Below the pieces are notes generated by a model that did no database searches, was not told where the DNA came from, and was given only the letters and a program-made list of their open reading frames with translations. A stretch of DNA of 64,000 bases from Flavobacterium cupreum (GTDB lineage: Bacteria; Bacteroidota; Bacteroidia; Flavobacteriales; Flavobacteriaceae). Shown piece by piece: positions 56,101 through 63,543 of this stretch; positions within the stretch are counted from its first letter, which is position 1, and each line of letters starts with the position of its first letter. Position numbers and translations under genes: made by a program. Location: positions 124,001 to 188,000 of the forward strand of contig NZ_QWDM01000003.1 of NCBI RefSeq assembly GCF_003996965.1, read 5' to 3'.

Positions 56101-56772
56101 GTCTTTCTTTTCCAGCTCATGCTGAAGAGCAGAACGTTCGTTATAATCTTTTAAAATCCGGATTAAAAATACAATCGAAATGATAAAGGCAATGATAAAA
56201 GCAAACACAATCAGGATGATGCTGTACGTTCCGTACTGGTCTGAAGTTTCATTTCGTTCTTTCAGAAGAATCTGTTCACTTTGTTCGATACGATTGAAAT
56301 ACGTTCTCAATTCGTCCATCATCCTTTTCCCTTCATCAAGATCAAAAGAAACATTGTTTTTTCCGAGACGCTTTTTTACAATCTGATTGTTCAGGTATTT
56401 AAAGAAATTAGTACGCAGCGGCTTCAGATCCTTTAGCAGTTTTTGCTGTGCAGGATTGTCGCTGGTAAGTTCATCAAGCTTTTCAAAATAATTATTTGAA
56501 TTGGATTCAGACTCATTATAGGCCCGTACAAATTGTTCATCACCACTGATCAGGTAACCGCGCATTCGGGTTTGGGCATCTGTAAGGAGGTAGGCTCCCT
56601 GATTTAAATTGTAAATAACATCCTGAGTATGATTGACCCAGAAATTGCTTTTCAGTAAATTTTTAATGCTAAAATAAGAAGCCGTAGAACTGATGGTTAA
56701 CACCAGCAAAGAAACCATTGAGCTAATTAGTAAATTTCTTTTAAAATTGTTTTTCATAGGTTTTAAATCCAT
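53188..56772 (-). CDS. CHASE3-GAF hybrid histidine kinase with three receivers
   Basis: 1194 residues; the Met at 56757 is an alternative start. Order: TM1 (about 15-35), a CHASE3-type extracytoplasmic segment (about 40-180), TM2 (about 184-207), a HAMP-like linker, a GAF domain (about 290-440), a long coiled coil (about 445-525), HisKA (LANMSHELRTPLNSILLL, phosphoacceptor His near residue 541), an HATPase (LISNAIKFTEKG, KDTGIGIP, GGTGLGLSIS) and three receivers (about 810-925, 935-1050 and 1075-1190). The first and third have full LDIELP and LDMMMPNMDG sites; the middle has LDMGIPDAH. The stop overlaps the next gene by one base. Confidence 0.93.
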   Translation of the reverse strand: MDLKPMKNNFKRNLLISSMVSLLVLTISSTASYFSIKNLLKSNFWVNHTQDVIYNLNQGAYLLTDAQTRMRGYLISGDEQFVRAYNESESNSNNYFEKLDELTSDNPAQQKLLKDLKPLRTNFFKYLNNQIVKKRLGKNNVSFDLDEGKRMMDELRTYFNRIEQSEQILLKERNETSDQYGTYSIILIVFAFIIAFIISIVFLIRILKDYNERSALQHELEKKDRETAERIAAISTIATNISSGNYDIKVEDTKTDALGSVGESLNNMSSSLKSSFSLLSEKEWLQAGIAKLNNVMLGDKTLTQLSKDVIEFLCTYTNSSAGVMYIVEGDELFSTAGYSYIPTKNRERIQKGDGLLGQSIVSGKILELKTLSSDFIHINYALGEIKPTHIVAVPLIDIRIEGALELASIYGFSDLHLEFLRIVGNNIGIAIKSTQNRKRVMELLEETQSQSEELRIQHSELEAINAELEAQTEKLQASEEELRVQQEELEQTNEELSERSVLLEEKNNEIQKKSEALELTTRYKSEFLANMSHELRTPLNSILLLSRLLSENNSRGMNNEEIEFAKVIQSSGNSLLGLIDEILDLSKIEAGKMELEFLDVSTKEITDSMSNLFSFVAKEKNIGFEIITKDAPIVIKTDKMRLEQILKNLISNAIKFTEKGSVSLEIKVNEDDDKVICFIVKDTGIGIPLDKQPLIFEAFQQADGSTKRKYGGTGLGLSISRELAKLLRGEIILHSTVGKGSSFTLCLPVFGSFSKKVVVEKTPPLEITEAESEELKKIKNKYISTVIPEEIEDDRNDISEGDKVILIVEDDLNFAKSLLAFSRKNGYKAVVSVRGDYALNFAIMYKPVGILLDIELPIKSGWEVLEELKNNGNTKHIPVHIMSSHKLKQESLLKGAIDFLDKPVAFDRIPEVFTRIEHIINKESQKVLIIEDNPKHAKALAFFLETHDINSEIKSEVSEGLVALNKKEIDCVILDMGIPDAHAYKILDGVKKSPGLENLPVIVFTGKSLSLKEEVKIKKYADSIIVKTAHSYQRMLDEVSLFLHLVEETKGADGKKESHKKLNLLNNVLHDKKVLIVDDDVRNIYSLTKALEIFKMSVITAFDGNEAIKILEENPDTDIVLLDMMMPNMDGYETAEKIRTIPKFINLPLIAVTAKAMTGDREKCIRAGASDYITKPVDIDQLLSLLRVWLYDKF

Positions 56773-56778
56773 TTAATT

Positions 56779-57996
56779 TTAATTCTCATATTTTAATGGC
56801 AGGACCATGATAAAACTGGCTCCCTTACCGGATTGACTTTTGGCGGTTATTAATCCGTTGTGTTTTTCTATAATTTTTTTGGCAATTGCCAGTCCGATTC
56901 CGGTGCCTTCATACGTCTGACGGTCATTTAAACTCTGGAAAATAATAAAAATACGATCCAGGTAAATTTCATCAAAACCAATTCCGTTGTCTGCAACGAT
57001 AATCCGGCAATATTTTCCGTCCGGCGAAACCTCACCGTCAAAATCTTTTGTTTTTATTAATTCTGAAGTAATCTTAATCACTGGCGTTTCTACATTTCCG
57101 GAGAATTTAAGGGCATTCCCGATCAGGTTCTGGAAAACCTGTCTCAGCTGACTTGGAATACTGTCTATTACCGGCAGTTCACTTGTCTCTATAACGGCAT
57201 TTTTACGCTCTATGAGATAATCAAAATCAGAAAGCACCTCTTGTAAAACAACATTCAGATCTGTTTTTTCAGGTTCTACTTTTGAGGAGAGCCTCGAATA
57301 TGCCAGCAGGTCTGTAATAAGGGTTTGCATTCTTTCTGCAGACTTAACCGTACGATCTACATAATCAATTGCTTTTTCGTCGGCTACTAAGTAAAGTTCT
57401 TTTATAATTTTAATGAAAATCTGAATCTTCCGTATCGGTTCATTCAAATCGTGGGAAACTACCCAGGAAAATTGCTGTAGTTCATGGTTTTTGAGTTCCA
57501 GTTCTTCATTTTTCAAAACCAGCTCTTTGGTTCGTTCAGCAATTTTAATTTCGAGGTTATCCTGAGCTTCTTTTCGAATTTTGATTTCTTTTGAAAGTAA
57601 ATCTTTCATCACTCTCAATTCATTTTTCTGCTCGTAAATTTTGATGAAGGTTTTTACTTTTAAAATAAGTAAATCTATATCTACAGGTTTTGTAACATAA
57701 TCGACAGCACCGGTTTCATATCCTTTAAAAATATATTTTTTTTCGATGCTGATGGCAGACAAGAAGATTACGGGAATTTCTTTGGTCCGTTTGTTGCCGG
57801 AAAGAATTTTAACGACTTCAAAACCATCCATGCCGGGCATCTGAACATCCATTATGATCAGACAATAATTTGTTTTTAAAATTTTCTTCAACGCTTCTTC
57901 ACCAGACTCTGCTGTGTCTACTTCTATGTCATGCAGCTCCAGCGTTTTTTTTAAGGCAATTATATTAGCCTTAATATCATCTACGATTAATATCAT
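56779..57996 (-). CDS. Receiver-histidine kinase fusion
   Basis: 405 residues. An N-terminal receiver (VDDIKANII, CLIIMDVQMPGMDG, YVTKPVDID) is followed by a coiled coil (about 120-185), HisKA (FSWVVSHDLNEPIRKI, the HDLNEP variant typical of phytochrome-like kinases) and an HATPase (LIGNALKFSG, VADNGIGFDE, GTGIGLAIAKKI). No membrane segment, so it is soluble. First gene of the operon, 6 bases before the hybrid kinase. It may sense a signal through the receiver and feed phosphate to the following receivers. Confidence 0.92.
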   Translation of the reverse strand: MILIVDDIKANIIALKKTLELHDIEVDTAESGEEALKKILKTNYCLIIMDVQMPGMDGFEVVKILSGNKRTKEIPVIFLSAISIEKKYIFKGYETGAVDYVTKPVDIDLLILKVKTFIKIYEQKNELRVMKDLLSKEIKIRKEAQDNLEIKIAERTKELVLKNEELELKNHELQQFSWVVSHDLNEPIRKIQIFIKIIKELYLVADEKAIDYVDRTVKSAERMQTLITDLLAYSRLSSKVEPEKTDLNVVLQEVLSDFDYLIERKNAVIETSELPVIDSIPSQLRQVFQNLIGNALKFSGNVETPVIKITSELIKTKDFDGEVSPDGKYCRIIVADNGIGFDEIYLDRIFIIFQSLNDRQTYEGTGIGLAIAKKIIEKHNGLITAKSQSGKGASFIMVLPLKYEN

Positions 57997-58400
57997 TTGA
58001 TTTGGGTAAAGCGTTATGGGTTAAATTTTAAATAAAATTAAGTTTTAAATGATTTTTTGTTGTTGTAAATACCAGCTATTTTGTAAAAAATCAGCCGACA
58101 AACTTCCAAATTTATAAAAAAAAAAATGAAAAGCCTTTTTTATCATACTAAAAAATAGTTTCATAATTCCCATGTTGGAATCCAATTAATTTAATCTCTG
58201 ATGGTTGGTAATTTATTAGAATAGCCTTTCAATTGCATTTCGCTTCTTTACTACCCGTATTTTCGTACAAAACACAAAATCCGCGACTGTTTGCGGTAAT
58301 ATTAATTGCAATACAGTTAATGCCTGATAAAAGTTAGCGCTAATTTTAGGCCACTCTTCAGCATTAAAAATTTCTCAGAGTATATTTAAAATAAAAAGAT
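57997..58400. other. AT-rich divergent region
   Basis: 404 bp between the REC-kinase gene and the SemiSWEET gene. No gene or repeat seen; AT-rich runs but no exact TAnnTTTG box. Confidence 0.4.
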
Positions 58401-58664
58401 ATGGATTTCACTAACGTTGTTGGACTTTTCGCTGGTATATGTGTCACCCTTTCGGTTATTCCGCAGATTTTAAAAGTGTGGAAAACAAAAAAGGTAAAAG
58501 AAATATCGCTTTTAACTTTTAGTGTCCTCACTTTTGGTATTGCCATCTGGGTAGTGTATGGCTTTCTTAAAGAGGATCTTCCTATAATTATCACTAATAG
58601 TATATCGCTCTTTCTGAATTTAATAATGGTGTATTTTATAATTTATTACGAAAAGGAAAAATAA
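58401..58664 (+). CDS. SemiSWEET (PQ-loop) transporter
   Basis: 87 residues forming three transmembrane helices with the PQ motif (LSVIPQILKVWKTKKVKEIS) and the hydrophobic third helix. SemiSWEETs act as dimers to pass sugars or small solutes across the inner membrane by facilitated diffusion. It is a full-length, single-gene unit followed by a bidirectional terminator. Confidence 0.9.
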   Translation: MDFTNVVGLFAGICVTLSVIPQILKVWKTKKVKEISLLTFSVLTFGIAIWVVYGFLKEDLPIIITNSISLFLNLIMVYFIIYYEKEK

Positions 58665-58673
58665 AGGCATAAA

Positions 58674-58702
58674 AAAAACAGCTTGTTTTAAGCTGTTTTT
58701 TT
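58674..58702. terminator. Bidirectional terminator
   Basis: AACAGCTT/AAGCTGTT stem with A-run on the left and T-run on the right, between the convergent SemiSWEET and AraC-like genes. Confidence 0.8.
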
Positions 58703-58723
58703 GTCATACAAGTTAAGGATATG

Positions 58724-59557
58724 TTAGGCTGTCTTAGCTAGCGAATTTTGAGAGTACTTGTTGATAAGCTGATACTTCTCTTTGAAAAATCTTGGGAAGT
58801 TTTTCCCCGCATGTCCAATTGAAGTTAAAACTTCGTAAATATTTACATTTGAAATTTTTCTAATTTCATCGATTTGCTTTGTAGCTAAATCTAAAATTGG
58901 TGTGATCAGTGAACTATAGTTATAACTGTGTTGCAGTACTTCGATTTCCACAATACTGTTAAGGATACTTTCTTTCAGCAGGTTTTTAACGATTCCTTTT
59001 TGAGGAATACGGTCAAACTCAATTAGTTTTTCGGCAATTTTATGGTTCTGCGCGCCAACGTACATATAATTTCCGCCGGAATTGATAAACATTTTAGACA
59101 TTTTTGAAAGCAAATCGGCATCTTCGTCCATCTGAAAGGTTGCTGTAGGAACACCGATAAGTAAAATCTTAACGGGTTTGTTTCTTTCAAAATACAATAC
59201 ATTATTAATGGTGGTATTGTTACTCATAATTCCCGACTGTCCTTTTTTCAGGCTGGTCGTATTTCCATTTGCACCAAAAGTATGTTTCAGATTTCCGGCT
59301 GAGCAATAGGCGAAAAAAACCGGGGCACAATGAAAAGATTCTATACTTAAAGTTACCTCATCAGAAAAAATCATATCAAATTGTATATAAGACATTTTGT
59401 TTTGAAAACTCATTCCGCTAATAGTACCTTTTGCCCATTTAGAACTTACAGCTACATTATAGTCATTATTATCAGTGGTTAAAGTTCCTTCAAATGAATT
59501 TTCAAGATCAGTAAAAATTGTGTTAATTCCACCAGTATTTAAGTATAGTTTTTTCAT
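58724..59557 (-). CDS. AraC-like protein with reduced DNA-binding domain
   Basis: 277 residues. The N-terminal two thirds look like an AraC-type sensor/cupin domain (FDMIFSDEVTLSIESFHCAPVF). At the C-terminus I can align only the second HTH half (NIYEVLTSIGHAGKNFPRFFKEKYQL) to the AraC consensus EVAYEVGFxxxSHFSRxFK; the first HTH is weak or absent. It may be a degenerate regulator, or a protein that uses the fold without DNA binding. Monocistronic. Confidence 0.6.
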   Translation of the reverse strand: MKKLYLNTGGINTIFTDLENSFEGTLTTDNNDYNVAVSSKWAKGTISGMSFQNKMSYIQFDMIFSDEVTLSIESFHCAPVFFAYCSAGNLKHTFGANGNTTSLKKGQSGIMSNNTTINNVLYFERNKPVKILLIGVPTATFQMDEDADLLSKMSKMFINSGGNYMYVGAQNHKIAEKLIEFDRIPQKGIVKNLLKESILNSIVEIEVLQHSYNYSSLITPILDLATKQIDEIRKISNVNIYEVLTSIGHAGKNFPRFFKEKYQLINKYSQNSLAKTA

Positions 59558-59835
59558 TTTGATTTATTTTAAAAAAAATGGTTAGTGTTAATTTACGTAC
59601 AAAACCATTTTTGGTTTTTTTATCGCTTTTGATAATTCAAATTTCGTTATTGTTGCAAATCAAATTGTTATACAATTTTGCAGATATATTTCAAAATTTG
59701 TGGTTGCGCGTAAATTCATACTTTAGTGTTCTTTAAAATAAAAAGCAGCTACTCAGAAATTTATCCTGAATAACTGCTTTCCCAGCAAAATAAAATAGTG
59801 ATTTCTTTTTACGGAGTATCCTTTTTCAAATGAAA
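59558..59835. other. Intergenic region
   Basis: AT-rich, 278 bp; no gene, repeat or exact promoter box seen. Confidence 0.35.
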
Positions 59836-60183
59836 TTACTCTGAAGCAATTTCGTTAATATCCGCATTTTTAGAATAATTCTTTTTTGGAATATCCTTAA
59901 AGAATTCTGCTTCTTCCAAATCGGCAGTTGGCCCGTATCCGATCAGATGAGTTCCTTTTCTCTCATCCTTGGTTTCTATGACATATAATATAGACATATC
60001 ATCCGGATCACTCATGCCCTCGTAACGATGGTGTGCAACAATAAAAATTTCTTCCGGAGGATAACTGTATTTGGTTTCTGAGTCTATTAAGCTCCCTTCC
60101 TGAAACAGAAAGTTGCAGGTATATCCTTCGTCCTGATATTTTTTGATATAGTCGGTTTCGTTTTTTGAATATTCTCTTTTCAT
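59836..60183 (-). CDS. Small hydrophilic protein
   Basis: 115 residues starting MKREYSKNET. I prefer this Met to the one at 60378, because the 65 codons upstream encode low-quality, membrane-like sequence in the AT-rich leader. It has no membrane segment. It contains YIKKYQDEGYTCNF, YPPEEIFIVAHHRYEGMSDPDDMS and a C-terminal acidic tail. Family unknown. The gene stands alone among stress-type genes. Confidence 0.65.
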   Translation of the reverse strand: MKREYSKNETDYIKKYQDEGYTCNFLFQEGSLIDSETKYSYPPEEIFIVAHHRYEGMSDPDDMSILYVIETKDERKGTHLIGYGPTADLEEAEFFKDIPKKNYSKNADINEIASE

Positions 60184-60640
60184 GATCTTTATTTTTAGTA
60201 TGTTTTGCAATCTGTTTATCCAAATTTCAGCAATCATAACGAAAAACCTTAACTCAATACATTTAAATCTTAGCTCATTTACAATCAATGCTTCAGAATT
60301 CATCTTACTGTGATATATGTAAAAACACATAGGGCAATTGTAACTGTTTACCAGTACAAATAGTTGTTTTACGACCAATTGCCCAGAGTAAAATTCATCA
60401 TGGTTTGCAGGAAACAGTTTTTAAACCTCAAATATAATTGCGCTAAAGTTATTTAATAATTTGTTTTTAAATTCTGACAAAAAACGCAAATTGAAATCTC
60501 ATAATTTAAAAGCAAAATTCTGTAACCCGAAAAGAGAGCAAAAAGAGCAACTTTGTCATTATGAAACGCTTACAATAAATTTTGATTTACATCAGAATTT
60601 TTATAAAAATTAAAGTAATAACCAATTAAAAAATAAAGTT
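60184..60640. other. AT-rich divergent region
   Basis: 457 bp between two divergent genes. It includes the rejected upstream extension of the preceding gene. No repeat and no exact TAnnTTTG box seen. Confidence 0.35.
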
Positions 60641-61141
60641 ATGGGAGATCATAAAGACCTTACAGATGAACTTGCTGCAGATAAAATAAAAGATCTGGCA
60701 GAAGATATAAAAACATGCATGTTTTGTACCTATAAAGAGACCCGACTGCAATCGCGACCAATGTCTGTTCAGAAAATTGATGAACTGGGACAATTATGGT
60801 TCCTATCAGACCGAAACAGCAGTCAGAATGCGGAAATTACCTTAAATCCTTTGGTAGAAATCTTTTTTGCTGCACCACATGATAAGTTTTTAACCCTACA
60901 CGGAACAGCAACAATACTTTACAAACGCGAAATCATAGAAGAATTATGGGACCCGATTGTAAAAGTGTGGATGCCAGGCGGAATTGATGATCCGAACTTA
61001 TGCGTGATTAAAGTGGTATCTGAAGATGGTTACTACTGGAACAATAAACACGGAAAAGTGGTTGCCATTGCAAAAATGACAGCTGCATTTGTAAGTGGAA
61101 AAACAATGGATGACGGAATTGAAGGAACTTTGAAATTGTAA
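60641..61141 (+). CDS. PNPOx-like FMN-binding protein (general stress protein 26 type)
   Basis: 166 residues. Split-barrel flavin fold with CMFCTYKETRLQSRPMSVQ, GQLWFLSDRNS, VEIFFAAPHDKFLTLHGTATIL and a C-terminal part ending MDDGIEGTLKL. Proteins of this group resemble pyridoxamine 5'-phosphate oxidase but often lack that activity and are induced by stress. It lies alone and is followed by a strong palindrome. Confidence 0.85.
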   Translation: MGDHKDLTDELAADKIKDLAEDIKTCMFCTYKETRLQSRPMSVQKIDELGQLWFLSDRNSSQNAEITLNPLVEIFFAAPHDKFLTLHGTATILYKREIIEELWDPIVKVWMPGGIDDPNLCVIKVVSEDGYYWNNKHGKVVAIAKMTAAFVSGKTMDDGIEGTLKL

Positions 61142-61166
61142 ATTCCTGTCGTTTTTTGTCATTTCA

Positions 61167-61219
61167 GACAAAGGAGCAATCATAACCAGCAGATTCCGGA
61201 ATATGATTGCTCCTTTGTC
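61167..61219. repeat. Perfect 18-bp palindrome
   Basis: Arms of 18 bases at 61167-61184 and 61202-61219 are exact reverse complements. There is no T-run, so the function is uncertain; it separates the convergent PNPOx-like and DUF72 genes. Confidence 0.7.
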
Positions 61220-61262
61220 GTTATGACCTGTTTTGCTTTCTTTTTAAGTGATTTTAAATAAA

Positions 61263-61976
61263 TTACAATTCTTTAAAAGCCAGCGCATTCAAAATTCCTT
61301 CTGTGCCTGCGGTATTATTAAAATAGACAAAAGCTTTTTTGGAGGTATTTTGAATTTCCTTTTTTATTTCTTCTAATTTTTCTGCTGAATATCCCGAATA
61401 AAACAACTTCTGATCGCCATGCAGGCGAATGTAAACTATTGGGAATCCCGTTAAAACAATATCAGGCAATCCCGGATAACTGACACTGCAAAAAGTGATT
61501 TTATTTTGTGCCAAAGTATCCCAAACCTGCTGATTCCACCAGCTTTTATTCCTGAATTCAATCACATTCATAAATTTTGTATCGAGTGATTTTATTATGT
61601 TCTGAAGTTTTTCTTCACTAAAATCATAACTCGGAGGCAACTGAAATAATATCGGACCCAGCTTATGCTGCAGACCGGTTTCACAAATAGTATAGAAATC
61701 AGAAAGCAATGTTTCGCAATCCGAAAATTTTTTGATATGCGTGATTTCTTTTGGTGCTTTTACAGAAAAAAGGAAATTATCCGGTACTTTTTTATACCAG
61801 TTTTCAAATATCCTTACGGTTGGGAATTTGTAAAAAGTACCATTCATTTCGTAAGTATCAAAATGCTCGCAATAATAATCGAACCATTTGGATGTGGGTA
61901 AATTTTCAGGATAGAAAATGCCTTTCCAATAACGGTTATTATAACTGGAACAGCCGATTAAAAGTTCACTTTTCAT
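61263..61976 (-). CDS. DUF72 (YecE-like) protein
   Basis: 237 residues from the Met at 61976; the longer frame to 62069 would overlap the preceding gene by 97 bases and adds a basic, unrelated stretch. DUF72 landmarks: GCSSYNNRYWKGIFYPENLP, FDTYEMNGTFYKFP, FSVKAPKEITH, VIEFRNKSWW and YFNNTAGTEGI. The fold is a TIM barrel of unknown enzymatic role. The 4-base overlap with the glycosylase gene (ATGA) suggests coupled translation. Confidence 0.88.
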   Translation of the reverse strand: MKSELLIGCSSYNNRYWKGIFYPENLPTSKWFDYYCEHFDTYEMNGTFYKFPTVRIFENWYKKVPDNFLFSVKAPKEITHIKKFSDCETLLSDFYTICETGLQHKLGPILFQLPPSYDFSEEKLQNIIKSLDTKFMNVIEFRNKSWWNQQVWDTLAQNKITFCSVSYPGLPDIVLTGFPIVYIRLHGDQKLFYSGYSAEKLEEIKKEIQNTSKKAFVYFNNTAGTEGILNALAFKEL

Positions 61977-62701
61977 TGATATAAATTTTGACAATTGGTA
62001 CAAAAAAAACTTCTTCGCCTTTTTACGCCGGTATGTTTTTTTATAAAAGGAAGGTTGCAACGCAGGCAAACGCTTTTGGTATGCGCAAGCCAGTGCTTTT
62101 TCAGTTCAAATTTCTTTTTCCATTCCAAAAACTGAAAACTGTAAACAGAGCATTCGTCTATTAATTCTTTTATTTTATCCGTCGGAATTGCTCCTACCAG
62201 CGATTCAGGATGGGTGTAGCAACGGTATAAAACTTCATTTTTTATAATATTGCCCACTCCGGAAAAGATATCCTGATCGAGTAAGGCATCACAGATTTTT
62301 TGTTTTGGGATTTTATCCAGGTTTTGTTTTGCTTTTTCCGGATCCCAGTCTTTATTCATAATGTCCTGGCTCCAGTCATAATGAAGGTTGATATCGCCTT
62401 CCAGAATTTTAACCGAACAGGTATAAAAGTTGAGTTCACCATTCGAAAAAACCAGGCTCAGTCGCGGTGTGGTTTCCTTTCGTTCATTAATCCTGTAGGT
62501 ACCAAACATCAGTAAATGGATTTTGACCGTAAAATCGTCAAAACAAATCAGAAAGTGTTTTCCCCAGGTTTTAAAAGAGGCTGTTTTGCCTTTTATTCTT
62601 TGAATATCAACAGCAGTATTTCCGGAAACAGAAATTACTTTCTGTCCTGAAAATTGCTGTGTTTCTTCTTTAAGTATTACAACTGAAGGACCTTCGGGCA
62701 T
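61973..62701 (-). CDS. Fpg/Nei-family DNA glycosylase (endonuclease VIII-like)
   Basis: 242 residues beginning MPEGPSVV, with the N-terminal Pro2 nucleophile and Glu3. A helix-two-turn-helix follows (ICDALLDQDIFSGVGNIIKNEVLY). A C-terminal zinc finger (CLRCNLPFIKKH...FFCTNC) is complete, with four Cys. It removes oxidised bases from DNA and cleaves the strand. Paired with DUF72, a known neighbour of base-excision genes. Upstream lies the stress-type DUF892 gene. Confidence 0.9.
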   Translation of the reverse strand: MPEGPSVVILKEETQQFSGQKVISVSGNTAVDIQRIKGKTASFKTWGKHFLICFDDFTVKIHLLMFGTYRINERKETTPRLSLVFSNGELNFYTCSVKILEGDINLHYDWSQDIMNKDWDPEKAKQNLDKIPKQKICDALLDQDIFSGVGNIIKNEVLYRCYTHPESLVGAIPTDKIKELIDECSVYSFQFLEWKKKFELKKHWLAHTKSVCLRCNLPFIKKHTGVKRRRSFFCTNCQNLYQ

Positions 62702-62736
62702 GAGAATTATATTTTTATGAGACAGAAATAATTATA

Positions 62737-62773
62737 AAAGAAAAAGTGCTGCCAAAACAACACTTTTTCTTTT
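62737..62773 (-). terminator. Terminator of the DUF892 gene
   Basis: A 13-bp stem (62737-62749 with 62761-62773), continued by A/T runs. It lies 8 bases past the stop of the DUF892 gene. Confidence 0.75.
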
Positions 62774-62781
62774 TAAGCAGC

Positions 62782-63357
62782 TTAATTTTCATCTTCTTCT
62801 GCCGCTTCAATATTGATGGCAGCTACGGCAACTTCCGTTAATTTTTTGTCAGCTCCTTTTTCTTCATCTAATGTTAGCTCCAATAAGGCAGCAGCATCAG
62901 TAAGACCCAGCGTTTCGGCAAATTGTCTTAACGTACCGTAAGTGGCAATTTCGTAATGTTCAATTTTTTGGGCAGCCGCAATTATTCCTGCGTCACGCAC
63001 TACACCCGGTTCAGTTTCCTCAAGGATACCTTTACCTTCTTCGATTAAACCTTCCATGGCATCGCATTTTTTTGCGCTTGCTTTTTTACCGATCGATTCA
63101 AAAACCTGTTCTAAACGTGCTATCTGTTCTTCTGTTTCAGTTAAATGGCTTGTCAGTGCATCTATCAGTTCAGGTGAAGTAGCATTTTTTGCCATTAGTG
63201 GAATTGCTTTTGTTAAAGCTTTCTCAGCCCAATAAATGTCTTTTAGTCCATCTTCAAAAAGTTCCGTAAGCCCGGAAGCAGCATTTGATTTTGGTTTGGT
63301 CACACCGGCCTTGGTCGTTTGTTTTGCTGTGGTCTGTTTTTTACTTTTAGTTTCCAT
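62782..63357 (-). CDS. DUF892 ferritin-like protein (YciF/YciE type)
   Basis: 191 residues. An N-terminal Lys/Thr/Ala-rich extension (KSKKQTTAKQTTKAGVTKPK) resembles histone-like tails. The DUF892 core has LFEDGLKDIYWAEKALTKAIP, HLTETEEQIARLEQVFE, KIEHYEIATYGTLRQFAE and LTLDEEKGADKKLTEVA; the Glu/His ligands of a di-iron ferritin-like bundle are present. The proteins are induced by general or oxidative stress. The tail is unusual for YciF and may bind DNA or polyanions. Confidence 0.88.
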   Translation of the reverse strand: METKSKKQTTAKQTTKAGVTKPKSNAASGLTELFEDGLKDIYWAEKALTKAIPLMAKNATSPELIDALTSHLTETEEQIARLEQVFESIGKKASAKKCDAMEGLIEEGKGILEETEPGVVRDAGIIAAAQKIEHYEIATYGTLRQFAETLGLTDAAALLELTLDEEKGADKKLTEVAVAAINIEAAEEDEN

Positions 63358-63508
63358 GATATAATTTTATTTATAATTAATAAGGTAAAATTACATGCAA
63401 TGAAAACGAATTTGTTACACGCTTTTTTTCTTAAATTACAATATAAACATCTGTAAATTATAGAATTAGGAATTAAAATTCTGTAAGAAAAAAGAACAGG
63501 GCACATGG

Positions 63509-63516
63509 TAGATTTG
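63509..63516 (+). promoter_or_regulatory. Candidate TAnnTTTG -7 box
   Basis: TAGATTTG, 27 bases upstream of the ATG at 63544. It fits the Bacteroidota -7 consensus; no clear -33 TTG. Confidence 0.4.
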
Positions 63517-63543
63517 TAATACTAACTAGTAAAATTTTATATC

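Noticed and set aside
60184..60378. N-terminal extension of the small protein at 59836-60183
   Set aside because: The extension lies in AT-rich leader DNA, has an unrelated Cys/Phe-rich composition, and a good start exists at 60183.
61977..62069. Upstream extension of the DUF72 gene
   Set aside because: It would overlap the glycosylase gene by 97 bases; the Met at 61976 matches the family start and gives a 4-base overlap.
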